From NCBI GenBank assembly GCA_025056955.1, contig JANWYL010000057.1:1-14142 (forward strand): a DNA stretch of 14,142 nucleotides. The letters run 5' to 3'. Below the pieces are notes generated by a model. The model saw only the letters and a program-made list of their open reading frames with translations, was not told the DNA's origin and did no database searches. Shown piece by piece: positions 1 through 7,464 of this stretch. The stretch is from Sandaracinaceae bacterium (GTDB lineage: Bacteria; Myxococcota_A; Polyangia; Polyangiales; Sandaracinaceae). Made by a program: the position numbers and the translations under genes. The first letter of the stretch is position 1, and every line of letters starts with the position of its first letter.

Positions 1-1
1 G

Positions 2-802
2 AATCCACCTTCCAAACAGCGCGGAAAGCCCGTCTCTCGGCCCAATAAACCCCCTTTGCGCCTTGAAAGCACAACCCTTTGGAATTACCCCTCCCAGCAC
101 TATGGGAAGGGGGTGCAGGGTGATCCCCGCTATCCTGGGGCCACGCCTTCTTACATCATTTGGAATTTGATCCAACGCTATACCCGACCGGGGGAGCTTG
201 TGGTTGATCCGATGTGCGGGTCTGGAACAACCCTCGATGTGTGTCGGGACACAGGAAGGATTGGGCGAGGTTTTGATCTCAATCCATATCGTCCAGACAT
301 CGAGCGAGGGGATGCCCGTTCCCTTCCCATCGATTCAAATGTGGCTGCCCTTGTTTTCATCGACCCCCCCTATGGTGATCACATCCACTACTCGGATGAC
401 AACCGTTGCATTGGCAAGTTGTCTTCCTATTCACCCGCCTACTACCAAGCGATGGATGATGTGCTCAAAGAGGCACACCGCATCCTTCGACCTGGGGGGC
501 ACCTTGGGCTTTATGTGTGCGACTACTACGAAAAGAAGAGGGGGATTGCATGTGTTGGCTTTGGCTTATTGGGCCTTGCCATCAAGCGCTTCTTTCCGGT
601 GGATGTGATTGCGGTTGTGCGGCATCACCGAACCTTGCTTCAGGGCAACTACCACAAAGCTGCGGTGGAGGGGAACTTTTTCTTACGTGCCTTCAATCAC
701 CTTTTCATTTTGAAAAAACCTGCACCTCGCGAAGCTCGTCCGCCCTTTTTTGAAGCATTGGATTGGATTCGCGAGTCTTTGGCAAAAGAAGGCAAAAAAT
801 AA
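2..802 (+). CDS. Amino-type DNA methyltransferase-like protein, probably 5' partial
   Basis: This is a SAM-dependent methyltransferase of the N6-adenine/N4-cytosine type. Numbering from the in-frame TTG at 56, the SAM-binding motif I DPMCGSGTT lies at residues 51-59 and the catalytic motif IV DPPY at 103-106. A conserved lead-in (YPSQHYG at 11-17, GATPS at 28-32) corresponds to motif X. The order X-I-IV and the absence of a large extra domain mean no target-recognition domain is obvious. The frame stays open to the left edge with a basic, Pro-rich stretch, and no Shine-Dalgarno precedes the TTG at 56, so the true start is probably outside the window. If it does start at 56 it has 248 residues. 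No restriction endonuclease lies downstream, so it looks like an orphan enzyme. DPPY favours an adenine substrate, but an RNA substrate cannot be excluded. The methyltransferase assignment is firm; its target is unknown. Confidence 0.82.
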   Translation, partial: NPPSKQRGKPVSRPNKPPLRLESTTLWNYPSQHYGKGVQGDPRYPGATPSYIIWNLIQRYTRPGELVVDPMCGSGTTLDVCRDTGRIGRGFDLNPYRPDIERGDARSLPIDSNVAALVFIDPPYGDHIHYSDDNRCIGKLSSYSPAYYQAMDDVLKEAHRILRPGGHLGLYVCDYYEKKRGIACVGFGLLGLAIKRFFPVDVIAVVRHHRTLLQGNYHKAAVEGNFFLRAFNHLFILKKPAPREARPPFFEALDWIRESLAKEGKK

Positions 803-866
803 AAAAATTTTGGTGCTTGCCTGACTTGTCCACATCCCTTTTTCGTGCCAATCATTAGGCGATTTC

Positions 867-878
867 AAGGGAGGAGGG
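867..878 (+). promoter_or_regulatory. Strong Shine-Dalgarno deciding the mreB GTG start
   Basis: A purine run containing a perfect AGGAGG core (872-877) ends 7 bases before the GTG at 885. This fixes the non-ATG start of mreB and suggests high translation. A -35/-10 pair for this gene in the 82-base gap behind the methyltransferase gene could not be assigned with confidence. Confidence 0.75.
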
Positions 879-884
879 CCGACG

Positions 885-1919
885 GTGTTCGATTGGCTCT
901 ATGGGCTGTTCTCTAATGATCTTGCGATCGATCTTGGAACGGCCACAACCCTGATTTATGTGAAGGGTCGTGGGATTGTTTCCTGCGAGCCTTCGGTGGT
1001 GGCTGTGCAGACGGACTCGCGAGGGGGCCGCAGGGTATTGGCCGTGGGCAGTGCCGCAAAAGAAATGATCGGCCGCACCCCAGGGAACATCCAAGCCATT
1101 CGGCCCCTTCGCGATGGCGTCATCGCCGACTTTGAGATCACGGAGGCGATGCTTTCCTACTTCATCCGGCGCGCAACCAATAACCGCAGCACCCTGATCA
1201 AGCCGCGCATCATCATCTGCGTACCCTTTGGCATCACGGAGGTCGAAAAGCGTGCGGTTAAAGAGTCCGCCGAAGGCGCAGGGGCGCGCGAAGTTTACCT
1301 CATCGAGGAGCCAATGGCTGCGGCAATCGGTGCTGGGCTTCCTGTCACCGAGCCAAGTGGCAATATGATCGTCGACATTGGCGGCGGCACAACAGAGGTT
1401 GCCGTGATTTCCCTTTCTGGCATTGTCTACTCCCAGAGCATTCGGGTAGGGGGAGACAAGATGGACGAGGCGATCATCGCCTATGTCAAACGCAAGTACA
1501 ACCTTTTGATCGGTGAGCAAAGCGCAGAGCGCATCAAATGCACGATTGGAAACGCCTATCCTGGCGACGAGGTTGAAACGATGGAGGTCAAGGGGCGCGA
1601 TCTCGTGGCGGGGGTACCCAAGACCATTGTGGTCACCTCTGACGAAATCCGCGACGCGCTCTCTGAGCCGATCAACGCGATCGTCGAGTCGGTCATGACG
1701 GCTCTGGAAAACACGCCCCCTGAACTCAGTGCGGACATTGTCGACAAAGGGATTGTGCTTACGGGCGGAGGGAGCCAGCTCAAAAACCTCGACGTGCTTT
1801 TGCGCGAGGAAACGGGCCTGCCAGTGACCCTCTGCGACGATCCTGTAAGTGCAGTGGTGCTGGGCTCAGGGAAGGTGCTCGATCACATGGAGCTCCTTCG
1901 CGAAGTGACGATCAGCTGA
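885..1919 (+). CDS. mreB: Rod-shape determining protein MreB (bacterial actin)
   Basis: MreB is an actin-like ATPase that forms membrane-bound filaments and directs lateral cell-wall synthesis with the elongation complex. All diagnostic actin-fold motifs are present in its 344 residues, the normal family length: phosphate-1 DLGTAT (16-21), connect-1 around PLRDGVIADFE (74-84), EEPMAAAIGAG (141-151), phosphate-2 DIGGGT (164-169) and the adenosine motif TGGGS (293-297). The start MFDWLYGLFS is hydrophobic and amphipathic, as expected for the membrane-binding N-terminus of Gram-negative MreB. The GTG start at 885 is set by the strong ribosome-binding site just upstream. The usual downstream partners mreC and mreD are absent; a transporter gene follows instead. 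The organism is therefore presumably rod-shaped or elongated at some stage, and the remaining elongation genes must lie elsewhere. A second mreB paralogue elsewhere is possible and cannot be seen from here. Confidence 0.96.
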   Translation: MFDWLYGLFSNDLAIDLGTATTLIYVKGRGIVSCEPSVVAVQTDSRGGRRVLAVGSAAKEMIGRTPGNIQAIRPLRDGVIADFEITEAMLSYFIRRATNNRSTLIKPRIIICVPFGITEVEKRAVKESAEGAGAREVYLIEEPMAAAIGAGLPVTEPSGNMIVDIGGGTTEVAVISLSGIVYSQSIRVGGDKMDEAIIAYVKRKYNLLIGEQSAERIKCTIGNAYPGDEVETMEVKGRDLVAGVPKTIVVTSDEIRDALSEPINAIVESVMTALENTPPELSADIVDKGIVLTGGGSQLKNLDVLLREETGLPVTLCDDPVSAVVLGSGKVLDHMELLREVTIS

Positions 1920-1988
1920 TTTGGCCTTGTCTCTTTGCTCACGTTCCTGGAGGGGGGCGCGGGTTTTGGGGTACGCTTCCTCACCCAC

Positions 1989-3194
1989 ATGGAAGGAAAC
2001 GGCTCAACTGCGAAGGAAGCCCATCGGAAGGCGCGTGCCTTCATGGTGTGGATGGGCTTTGCCGCAATGCTTGGCGATATCACTTACGAGGGCGCTCGCT
2101 CCTTGCTGGGCCCTTACCTTGGTGCCCTTGGCGCAAGCGCTTTTGCGATTGCCTTGATCGCGGGGGCTGGAGAGCTTTTGAGCCACACCTTGCGCTCCGT
2201 AAGCGGCCCTTTGATCGATCGCAGCCCTTCGCCGTGGGCCTTTGTGGTGGCAGGCTACGCCCTCAATGCCCTGGCTGTGCCTGCTTTGGCTTTGGTCACA
2301 AATTGGGAGGGGGCAGCCACTCTCTTTTGGCTTGAGCGAGTGGCCAAGGCCATGAGAAGCCCCGCCCGTTCAGCGCTTTTGGCAGAAGCCGCCTCTGTGC
2401 TTGGCCCAGGGCGGGTCTTTGGTTTTGACGAAGCGCTCGATCAAATCGGTGCCGTATTGGGCCCCCTCTTTGTTGGCAGCCTCCATCGCTTGTGGCCTGA
2501 TTCCAGCCTCTTTTCCTATCGCGTGGCCTTTGCTGCGCTGATTGTGCCTGCCCTCCTGAATCTCGGCATCGTTTTTCGGGCGCAAGCCATATGGCCAGGC
2601 TCCGCCTTATCGCCCACTGCTCGGCCTGCTTTTTCGCCGTCTTCCGCTTTTTGGCGCCTGCTTTTGGGAAGCGCTCTCATTGCCTTTGGATACGCCGATT
2701 GGGCCCTTGTTTCCTATCACGCTGTTTCTCGGCTCAGGGTGGAGCCAAGCACAGGCGCCTGGGTCTATGCCCTGGCCATGGCCGCTGATGCCCTTGCAGC
2801 CTTGCTCCTTGGGCCGCGCTTCGACCGGATGGGGGCTTCGCTTTTGGGCCTTGTGGCCTGCCTTGGGGCCATTTCTTTTCCCCTGATCTTTGGATTTGGC
2901 ACGTTTCTTTCCCTCCTTGGAGGGGCCTTGTGCTGGGGCCTGGCCTTGGGCGGTCAGGAGGCCCTCTTTAAGGCTGCTCTTGTGCGTTTGGTGCGGCCGG
3001 AGGAGCGGGCCCGAGCCTTTGGCCTCTTTGGGGCTTTGCAAGGCATCTCTTGGTGGCTTGGAAGCACTTTTCTCGGCTGGCTCTACGAACGAAGCCCCCT
3101 TATGCTTGTGGCCGGTGGGGTGTTCACGCAGCTTTTGGCAGTGCCAGTGCTTTTGGGCCTTGGGCAAGCCCTCGATCCAAAGGCTCGCACCTGA
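1989..3194 (+). CDS. MFS transporter, uncharacterised YEGARS-type family
   Basis: This is a polytopic inner-membrane protein of the major facilitator superfamily with about 12 predicted hydrophobic segments. Counting from an in-frame TTG at 1935 (419 residues), the signature YEGARSLLGPYL is at 51-62. A motif-A-like loop GPLIDRS (91-97) follows the second segment, ERVAKAMRSPAR is at 134-145, FDEALDQIGAVLGP at 164-177, and a second motif-A-like loop GPRFDRMG (293-300) begins the C-terminal half. From memory these signatures mark a widespread MFS family of unknown substrate, so no cargo is proposed. The start is uncertain. ATG 1989 is chosen because it leaves a short cytoplasmic lead before the first segment. 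TTG 1935 sits 15 bases after the mreB stop without a good ribosome site, and ATG 2043 begins almost in the membrane. The gene is close enough to mreB to share its transcript and converges on nadE with a 30-base gap. Confidence 0.88.
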   Translation: MEGNGSTAKEAHRKARAFMVWMGFAAMLGDITYEGARSLLGPYLGALGASAFAIALIAGAGELLSHTLRSVSGPLIDRSPSPWAFVVAGYALNALAVPALALVTNWEGAATLFWLERVAKAMRSPARSALLAEAASVLGPGRVFGFDEALDQIGAVLGPLFVGSLHRLWPDSSLFSYRVAFAALIVPALLNLGIVFRAQAIWPGSALSPTARPAFSPSSAFWRLLLGSALIAFGYADWALVSYHAVSRLRVEPSTGAWVYALAMAADALAALLLGPRFDRMGASLLGLVACLGAISFPLIFGFGTFLSLLGGALCWGLALGGQEALFKAALVRLVRPEERARAFGLFGALQGISWWLGSTFLGWLYERSPLMLVAGGVFTQLLAVPVLLGLGQALDPKART

Positions 3195-3224
3195 ACTTCT
3201 TGCAAGCCTTTGGTAGAGTTGATC

Positions 3225-5246
3225 TTAGGTTTCCCTTGTTTTTACAAGGCGCCACATTTCCTCGATTTCGCGCACAAAAGCACAAGAAAGGATGGGCATT
3301 CGGAAAAAGCTTTTGGGGTCGAGGCTTTCGTCGTCGAGGTGAAAGCTTGGCGCATAGCGCTCGCGTTTCCATTGGTTGCGCGCAAAGAGCGTGAAAAAGC
3401 GCTCGATCCATTCCCCAAGCAATTGGGGGGGATCCATCGGGCGCTCTTCGATGAGGATTTCCAAGACCTCCTTGGGCGAGTGGCGGTCGCGCACCGCAAG
3501 GCGCTCGATGCGATCGAGGACATCGTAGGGCATAAGCTCTGCCTCGTCTGTTTGATGGCTTTGAGGAGGCCTAAGCTCAGCGGTTGGGGCCTGGGCGTTG
3601 ACGAGTGCCAGGGCAGGAATGCGAAATGGGGGAGGGGCTTCCCGCTCAAGCCAGCGCAAAAAGGAGCGCAAGTAATTTTTGTCGATTCCTGCGATGGGGC
3701 TAAGCCCTCCCGAAGTGTCGCCGTCCATCGTGGCATAGCCGACAGCTGCCTCGCTTCGGTTGCTTGTGGCCAAAAGCAGCTTGCCTTCGATATTGGCGAG
3801 AAGCCATGCCGAGGGGCTTCGCGCCCGTGCTTGAATATTCTGGAGAGCGAGATCGTCCAATTCCCAACTTAGCTTTCTGCCAATTGCTTTTTCGATGGCC
3901 TGGACATAGGCCTGAACCATGGGCTCGACATCGATCTCATGGTGTGTTGCGCCAGTGGCCTCTGCAATGGCGCGCGCGGCTTTCCGCGTTATGGCGCTGC
4001 TGTTTGCTGTGGGTTGATAGATCGTGGTAAGGAGCCGACCCACAAGCGCACGTTGGTCTTGGCAAGCCTCAATCCCGCGAACATGCCCGAGCTTGGCGCG
4101 GAAGCCGCTCATGCCAAGCTCCTCACAGCCTGCCCACACCATCCAGTGGACCAAGCACGCAATCGCGGCGCTATCGGCCCCGCCGGAGAGCGAAACCACA
4201 AAACCTTGTGCCCGGGATTTTCGAAGGTAATCGAAAAGGCCAAGGGCAACGGCCCTGGCAAACTCTTCGTGCTTGAGGTGGGGGACCGATTCCCAATCAG
4301 GAAGCTCGCCCCTGGGCGAGCGCTTCTCAGCCAATGGCCAATTGAAATCGCAACAGACGAAGCGGGTGCGATCCCGAGGAAGGCGCGGCGTCCAGGCAAT
4401 CCATCCCGAGCGCTTGGCGCGGATCTCGTCAATTCTCACCCGGCGTTCGAGCAGGAGGTAATCTCGAAATGAAAAGCGTCGGCCCTCGATCAGAGCTGGT
4501 TCTTCAGGCGATTCGCTTGGCACTCCGATCAAAAGATGCCCATCGTAAATCAGGCGCCCCGCTTCGTTGCCAAGCAAGTTCGCGTACACATATGCCACGC
4601 CAAAGGCGCGGCTCCCTTCTGCGATGAGGCGCCTTCGAATTGCGCTTTTTCCAAATGCAAAATGGCTCGCGCTTGGATTGAGAATCACGTCAACCCCATC
4701 CAGGGCAAGCGAGGCGCCGATGCGCCGGGCCGCCCAGGCCTCTTCGCATATTTCCACGCCAACCAATACGCCTCCAATTTCAAAGCAGAGATCCCCAAAA
4801 GGCAACTCTTCGCCCAAAAGCCTGATCCGATCGCATTGGCCAACAGGCCAGGGCCTAAACCACCGGGGCTCATAGTGGACCCCGTCTCCCGCAAGGATGC
4901 GCTTGGCCACACAGCCAAGCACCCGGCCATCACAGAGAAGAAGGGCTCCGTCAAAGACAAGCCCTGCGTGCCGCACAGGCATGCCGACGAGGACGGCAAT
5001 CCCTCGGGTCAGTGGCAAAAGCGCTTGCAGCCATGCTTCTGCCCCCTCCACCACAAAGGGCGAAAGAAAAAGATCCTCACAACCATCGCCGGTCAGGCCA
5101 AGTTCTGGTGAACAAAGGAGCGCGATTCCCCTTGATTTGGCCTCTTCGATTCCTCGAGCCAGGCGCTCGAAGTTGCCCTCCCAATCGAGAGGGGTCGAGT
5201 TGAGTGCGAGCGCGCCCACGCGGATCGCTGAAGGTGCCTTTTGCAT
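3225..5246 (-). CDS. nadE: Glutamine-dependent NAD+ synthetase
   Basis: This enzyme catalyses the last step of NAD+ synthesis, amidation of nicotinic acid adenine dinucleotide, using ammonia released from glutamine. Two domains are visible in 673 residues. The N-terminal nitrilase-type glutaminase (about 8-290) carries its Glu-Lys-Cys triad as E48 (SPELGLTG), K115 (CVAKR) and C167 (EICEEAW). The C-terminal synthetase (about 325-673) carries the ATP pyrophosphatase loop SLSGGADS (352-359) and the NAD-synthetase signature ATSNRSEAAVGYATMDGD (493-510), with GGLSPIAGIDKNYLR after it. Length fits the two-domain family. The start is the ATG at 5246. The frame remains open to a codon at 5339, but that would overlap the divergent gene at 5312, and similarity to the nitrilase fold begins just after the chosen Met. 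Its cytosolic role is housekeeping and does not depend on the neighbours. No NAD-related riboswitch was recognised upstream. Confidence 0.95.
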   Translation of the reverse strand: MQKAPSAIRVGALALNSTPLDWEGNFERLARGIEEAKSRGIALLCSPELGLTGDGCEDLFLSPFVVEGAEAWLQALLPLTRGIAVLVGMPVRHAGLVFDGALLLCDGRVLGCVAKRILAGDGVHYEPRWFRPWPVGQCDRIRLLGEELPFGDLCFEIGGVLVGVEICEEAWAARRIGASLALDGVDVILNPSASHFAFGKSAIRRRLIAEGSRAFGVAYVYANLLGNEAGRLIYDGHLLIGVPSESPEEPALIEGRRFSFRDYLLLERRVRIDEIRAKRSGWIAWTPRLPRDRTRFVCCDFNWPLAEKRSPRGELPDWESVPHLKHEEFARAVALGLFDYLRKSRAQGFVVSLSGGADSAAIACLVHWMVWAGCEELGMSGFRAKLGHVRGIEACQDQRALVGRLLTTIYQPTANSSAITRKAARAIAEATGATHHEIDVEPMVQAYVQAIEKAIGRKLSWELDDLALQNIQARARSPSAWLLANIEGKLLLATSNRSEAAVGYATMDGDTSGGLSPIAGIDKNYLRSFLRWLEREAPPPFRIPALALVNAQAPTAELRPPQSHQTDEAELMPYDVLDRIERLAVRDRHSPKEVLEILIEERPMDPPQLLGEWIERFFTLFARNQWKRERYAPSFHLDDESLDPKSFFRMPILSCAFVREIEEMWRLVKTRET

Positions 5247-5311
5247 AAGACCAATTTTGGTTCCAGAGATAATCCCTCGGCACCTCTTAAAGAATGGGCT
5301 AGGCTCGAGGC
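5247..5311. promoter_or_regulatory. Divergent promoter region between nadE and the pspA run
   Basis: These 65 bases must hold the promoter of nadE (leftward) and probably that of the YbjN-like/pspA run (rightward). An inverted repeat ACCAA-TT-TTGGT lies at 5250-5261, right at the nadE start, and could be an operator or a 5' hairpin. For nadE a weak -10-like TTATCT preceded at 16 bases by TTCTTT can be read on the minus strand. For the rightward genes no clear sigma-70 pair was found. No sigma-54 GG-N10-GC element of the kind that drives the enterobacterial psp operon is visible. All site assignments are by eye and weak. Confidence 0.35.
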
Positions 5312-5743
5312 ATGCGCACCCGAGAAGACCTCGAGGCATACCTGACCCGCTCCTCTTATCCCTCTCGTGAAATCGAAGAAAACACCTGGCTCATCGAAGA
5401 CAGAGAGGGCAACGAAACCATCCTCATGCGCCTTTCAGACGACCTCGTTTTGTTTCGCACCAATGTGGTCGATCTTCAGGCGATCGATCCAGCGAGGGCA
5501 AAGGAGTTTTACGCACTCCTCCTTGAGCTCAATGCGAGCGATCTCCTCTATGGAGCCTACGGGCTTGCTCGAACCGGTAATGACGGAGCCAAGGTTGTTC
5601 TCACAGCTGCTGCCCAGCTTGCCCACCTCGACTACGCTGAATTTGTCGGCATACTCGATGACTTTTCTCTTGCGATTGCCAAACATCGCAAAAGCATCGA
5701 GGAATTTATCATCAGGCCAAGCGATTCTCTTGCGACGAATTAG
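5312..5743 (+). CDS. YbjN/type III chaperone-fold-like protein linked to PspA
   Basis: This is a small cytosolic protein of 143 residues with no signal peptide or membrane segment. It begins MRTREDLEAYL, continues with short predicted strands (NTWLIEDREGNETILMRL, DDLVLFRTNVV), a helix (ARAKEFYALLLELNASDLLYG), another strand pair (ARTGNDGAKVVLTAAAQL) and a final helix. This alternating pattern, with the LLELNAS type segment, resembles YbjN and CesT/Tir-chaperone-like folds, which are often adaptors or chaperones. Its stop codon is 8 bases before pspA, and the pspA ribosome site overlaps that stop, so the two are almost certainly co-transcribed and translationally linked. A role as a PspA partner or modulator is inferred from that position only. 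The ATG at 5312 has a modest TAGG element about 8 bases upstream. The fold assignment comes from memory of the family pattern; the gene itself is secure. Confidence 0.72.
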   Translation: MRTREDLEAYLTRSSYPSREIEENTWLIEDREGNETILMRLSDDLVLFRTNVVDLQAIDPARAKEFYALLLELNASDLLYGAYGLARTGNDGAKVVLTAAAQLAHLDYAEFVGILDDFSLAIAKHRKSIEEFIIRPSDSLATN

Positions 5744-5751
5744 GAGGCGCC

Positions 5752-6546
5752 ATGGGTATTTTCAGCCGGCTTGCCACGCTCATCAAAAGCAATATCAACG
5801 ACATGATCACGCGGGCGGAAGATCCTGAAAAAATGCTCAATCAGATCATCCTCGACATGAACACCCAGTTGATAGAAGCCAAAAAGCAAGTTGCTGTCGC
5901 GATTGCCGACCAAAAGCGCCTCGAGCGCCAGTGGCTCAGCGAAAAACAAAAGGTCGAGGAATGGCATCAGAAGGCCATGCTTGCCGTGCGCGCAGGCAAC
6001 GACGAGCTTGCCAAAGAAGCCCTCCTTCGGAAAAAAGAGCATGAACGTTTGGCTGCGGGCTTTGAAGAGCAGTATCGAAAGCAAACAGAGGCGGTCAACC
6101 AAGTGAAAACGGCTCTCCAAGCCCTCAACAACAAAATTGAAGAAGCCAAGCGCAAAAAAGAACTGCTCATCGCTCGAAACAACCGCGCAAAAGCGATGGA
6201 AGGCATTCAGCGCGCCATGGGCAGGCTCAGCGAGTCGAGCGCCTTCGATGCCTTTGCCCGGATGGAGCAAAAGATCGAGCAGCGAGAAGCTGAAGTTGAG
6301 GCCCGTACCGAGCTGAGCGATGAGTTTTCGGGCGATACCCTGCGCAACCGCTTTGCAAAGCTTGAAGCCACGGCAGGAGCCGAGGCCGAGCTTGAGGCCC
6401 TCAAGCGCGAAATGGGCCTTTTGCCCCCCGTTGAGACCCGTGCCCGCGTTGAGCCACAAGCCGCAATCAGCGACGCTGACATGGCAGAACTTGAAGCGGC
6501 TCTTGAAGAGCTCAAAAAACGCGAGCAAGGGGGTCGTTCATCGTAA
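5752..6546 (+). CDS. pspA: Phage-shock protein A / IM30 (Vipp1) family
   Basis: PspA/IM30 proteins are ESCRT-III-like coiled-coil proteins that assemble on the inner membrane and protect it when proton leakage or secretin stress occurs. The 264-residue protein starts MGIFSRLATLIKSNIND (1-17), the typical amphipathic membrane-binding helix. The family hallmark AEDPEKML follows at 22-29. A long charged heptad-like coiled coil runs from about 30 to 185, then come a less regular segment and a short C-terminal helix (about 242-257). It is longer than the 222-residue E. coli PspA, with an acidic and alanine-rich C-terminal extension after residue 222. The ribosome site AGGAGG (5742-5747) is near perfect and overlaps the upstream stop. 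No pspF, pspB or pspC lies next to it, so regulation differs from that of enterobacteria. PspA versus IM30/Vipp1 cannot be decided by eye. Confidence 0.93.
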   Translation: MGIFSRLATLIKSNINDMITRAEDPEKMLNQIILDMNTQLIEAKKQVAVAIADQKRLERQWLSEKQKVEEWHQKAMLAVRAGNDELAKEALLRKKEHERLAAGFEEQYRKQTEAVNQVKTALQALNNKIEEAKRKKELLIARNNRAKAMEGIQRAMGRLSESSAFDAFARMEQKIEQREAEVEARTELSDEFSGDTLRNRFAKLEATAGAEAELEALKREMGLLPPVETRARVEPQAAISDADMAELEAALEELKKREQGGRSS

Positions 6547-6591
6547 AGGATTGTTATCACGAAAAAGGCCGCTAAGTTAAGGCACGCTCAA

Positions 6592-7023
6592 ATGATCCTT
6601 CCTCTCTTGCGTTTTCCTCCTTTTGAGGGCAAAAGAGGCAGGGCAAGCGTTGAGTTTCCTGCCGATGGGGTTGTTTCAATCAAAGCGTCGGGGCATGCCG
6701 ATCTTGAAATGATCCAATACATCATCCACGCCTGCGAGGCGGCAATCACGCGCTCGGATACGATTGAAATCTTCCACGATTTGGGTGATCTTCAAAGCCA
6801 AGATCCTCAGGCCCGGGATTCGTATTTGGAATGGGGCGAAAGGCGCCGCCCTCACATTTTCCGTTCCCACGTTTTTGTGCGTTCTCCCATGGTAGCCGCC
6901 GCCTTGGCCATCGCCCGCCTGAAACTCGACTACGTTGTGGGCTATACCGATGCCTCAAGCTTCGAAGCGGCCAAGCGAGAAGCGATTTTCAAACGCTTGG
7001 AACAAGCGAAGAAAAAGGCTTAA
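6592..7023 (+). CDS. SpoIIAA/STAS-like small protein
   Basis: This is a 143-residue soluble protein without signal peptide or membrane helix. The pattern has an N-terminal strand region (GRASVEFPADGVVSIKASG), a helix (DLEMIQYIIHACEAAI), a buried strand followed by IEIFHDLGDL (58-67), a helix with RDSYLEWGERRRP, the strand HVFVRSPMVAAAL and a C-terminal VVGYTDASSFEAAKREA. This resembles SpoIIAA-like/STAS proteins, where a strand-helix alternation ends in a YTD..xFExA motif. The biochemical role of these proteins outside sporulation is mostly unknown. It lies 45 bases after pspA on the same strand with no obvious terminator between, so it may be the third gene of the same transcript. It ends in a lysine-rich tail (EQAKKKA). 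The gene is well supported by its frame and position; the family call is tentative. Confidence 0.65.
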   Translation: MILPLLRFPPFEGKRGRASVEFPADGVVSIKASGHADLEMIQYIIHACEAAITRSDTIEIFHDLGDLQSQDPQARDSYLEWGERRRPHIFRSHVFVRSPMVAAALAIARLKLDYVVGYTDASSFEAAKREAIFKRLEQAKKKA

Positions 7024-7336
7024 ATTTCGACGATTTTCTTGGCGATTGAGGTGCGATGGTGGTGGACATCACAAGGGACAGCTCATCCGGTTGCCCTAAG
7101 CGTTTCAGGGCGAAAGAAAATGCATGGCATCTGCGCAAGGAATCTTCTGAGCAAAGCTTCGGGGCATTTTGATGTAAAGCTTACCAACTGCGTTTTCGAA
7201 GGCTTTGCGCACGTTGCGCGTAGGGATCGGCTTTTGTTCACAATTGGGAAAAAAGTGGTGAGCCACAATCACGATGCGAAGGCATCCTCTCGCTTTGGGC
7301 GGAAAAGCATGGGGAAAAATGACCGCTTGTGGCGAA

Positions 7337-7361
7337 TGAGGCTTGCGAGCGCAAGGCCTCA
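7337..7361. repeat. Long inverted repeat (hairpin) in the spacer
   Basis: TGAGGCTTGCG (7337-7347) is the inverse complement of CGCAAGGCCTCA (7350-7361) apart from one bulged base, leaving a 2-base centre. As RNA it would form a stem of about ten pairs with a tight loop. There is no uridine run directly after it on either strand, so it is not a standard intrinsic terminator. It could be a processing site, part of a small RNA or a repeat-family element. Only one copy was noticed in the window. Confidence 0.55.
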
Positions 7362-7442
7362 GTTTGAGCCCTTGTTCCATACACGGTGAGAAAGCCTTTT
7401 AACAAGCGAAGCAATGAGGTGATTTGAGGGAGGCGTCGAAAA

Positions 7443-7464
7443 GGATAAAAACCCCGCTGGGGTT
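7443..7464 (-). terminator. Rho-independent terminator of the acyl-CoA carboxylase operon
   Basis: Read on the minus strand, AACCCC-AGC-GGGGTT forms a perfect 6-base-pair, GC-rich stem (7450-7464) followed at once by a TTTTTATCCTTTT tract. It lies 13 bases beyond the stop codon of the biotin carrier gene. Position, stem and U-tract all fit an intrinsic terminator for transcription running leftward. On the plus strand the stem lacks a U-tract, so it would not stop transcription from the pspA side. Confidence 0.85.

Noticed and set aside
795..884. Possible mreB promoter (TTGTCC with AATCAT about 18 bases later)
   Set aside because: Both hexamers are poor matches and other equally weak pairs can be read in the same gap.
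855..1520. 221-codon minus-strand open frame opposite mreB
   Set aside because: It is antisense to mreB and shows no motif; long antisense frames are expected with this codon usage.
2607..3167. 186-codon minus-strand open frame opposite the MFS gene
   Set aside because: Its Lys/Pro/Gln-rich translation is the complement of hydrophobic transporter codons; there is no start site or motif.
3234..3249. Inverted repeat CCTTGT-TTTT-ACAAGG as a terminator between the MFS and nadE genes
   Set aside because: The stem is short and AT-rich, lies within the last codons of nadE, and is not followed by a U-tract on the plus strand.
3225..5339. Longer nadE start at 5339
   Set aside because: It would add 31 residues unlike the nitrilase-domain start and overlap the beginning of the divergent gene at 5312; ATG 5246 fits better.
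5740..6528. 262-codon open frame on the minus strand opposite pspA
   Set aside because: It lies wholly antisense to a secure pspA gene, has no ribosome site, and its Phe/Leu/Gly-rich translation mirrors the codon bias of the coiled coil on the other strand.
7039..7389. 116-codon plus-strand open frame in the spacer
   Set aside because: It begins at TTG with no Shine-Dalgarno, shows no recognisable motif or fold pattern and overlaps equally unconvincing minus-strand frames. It is kept only as a possibility inside the spacer entry.
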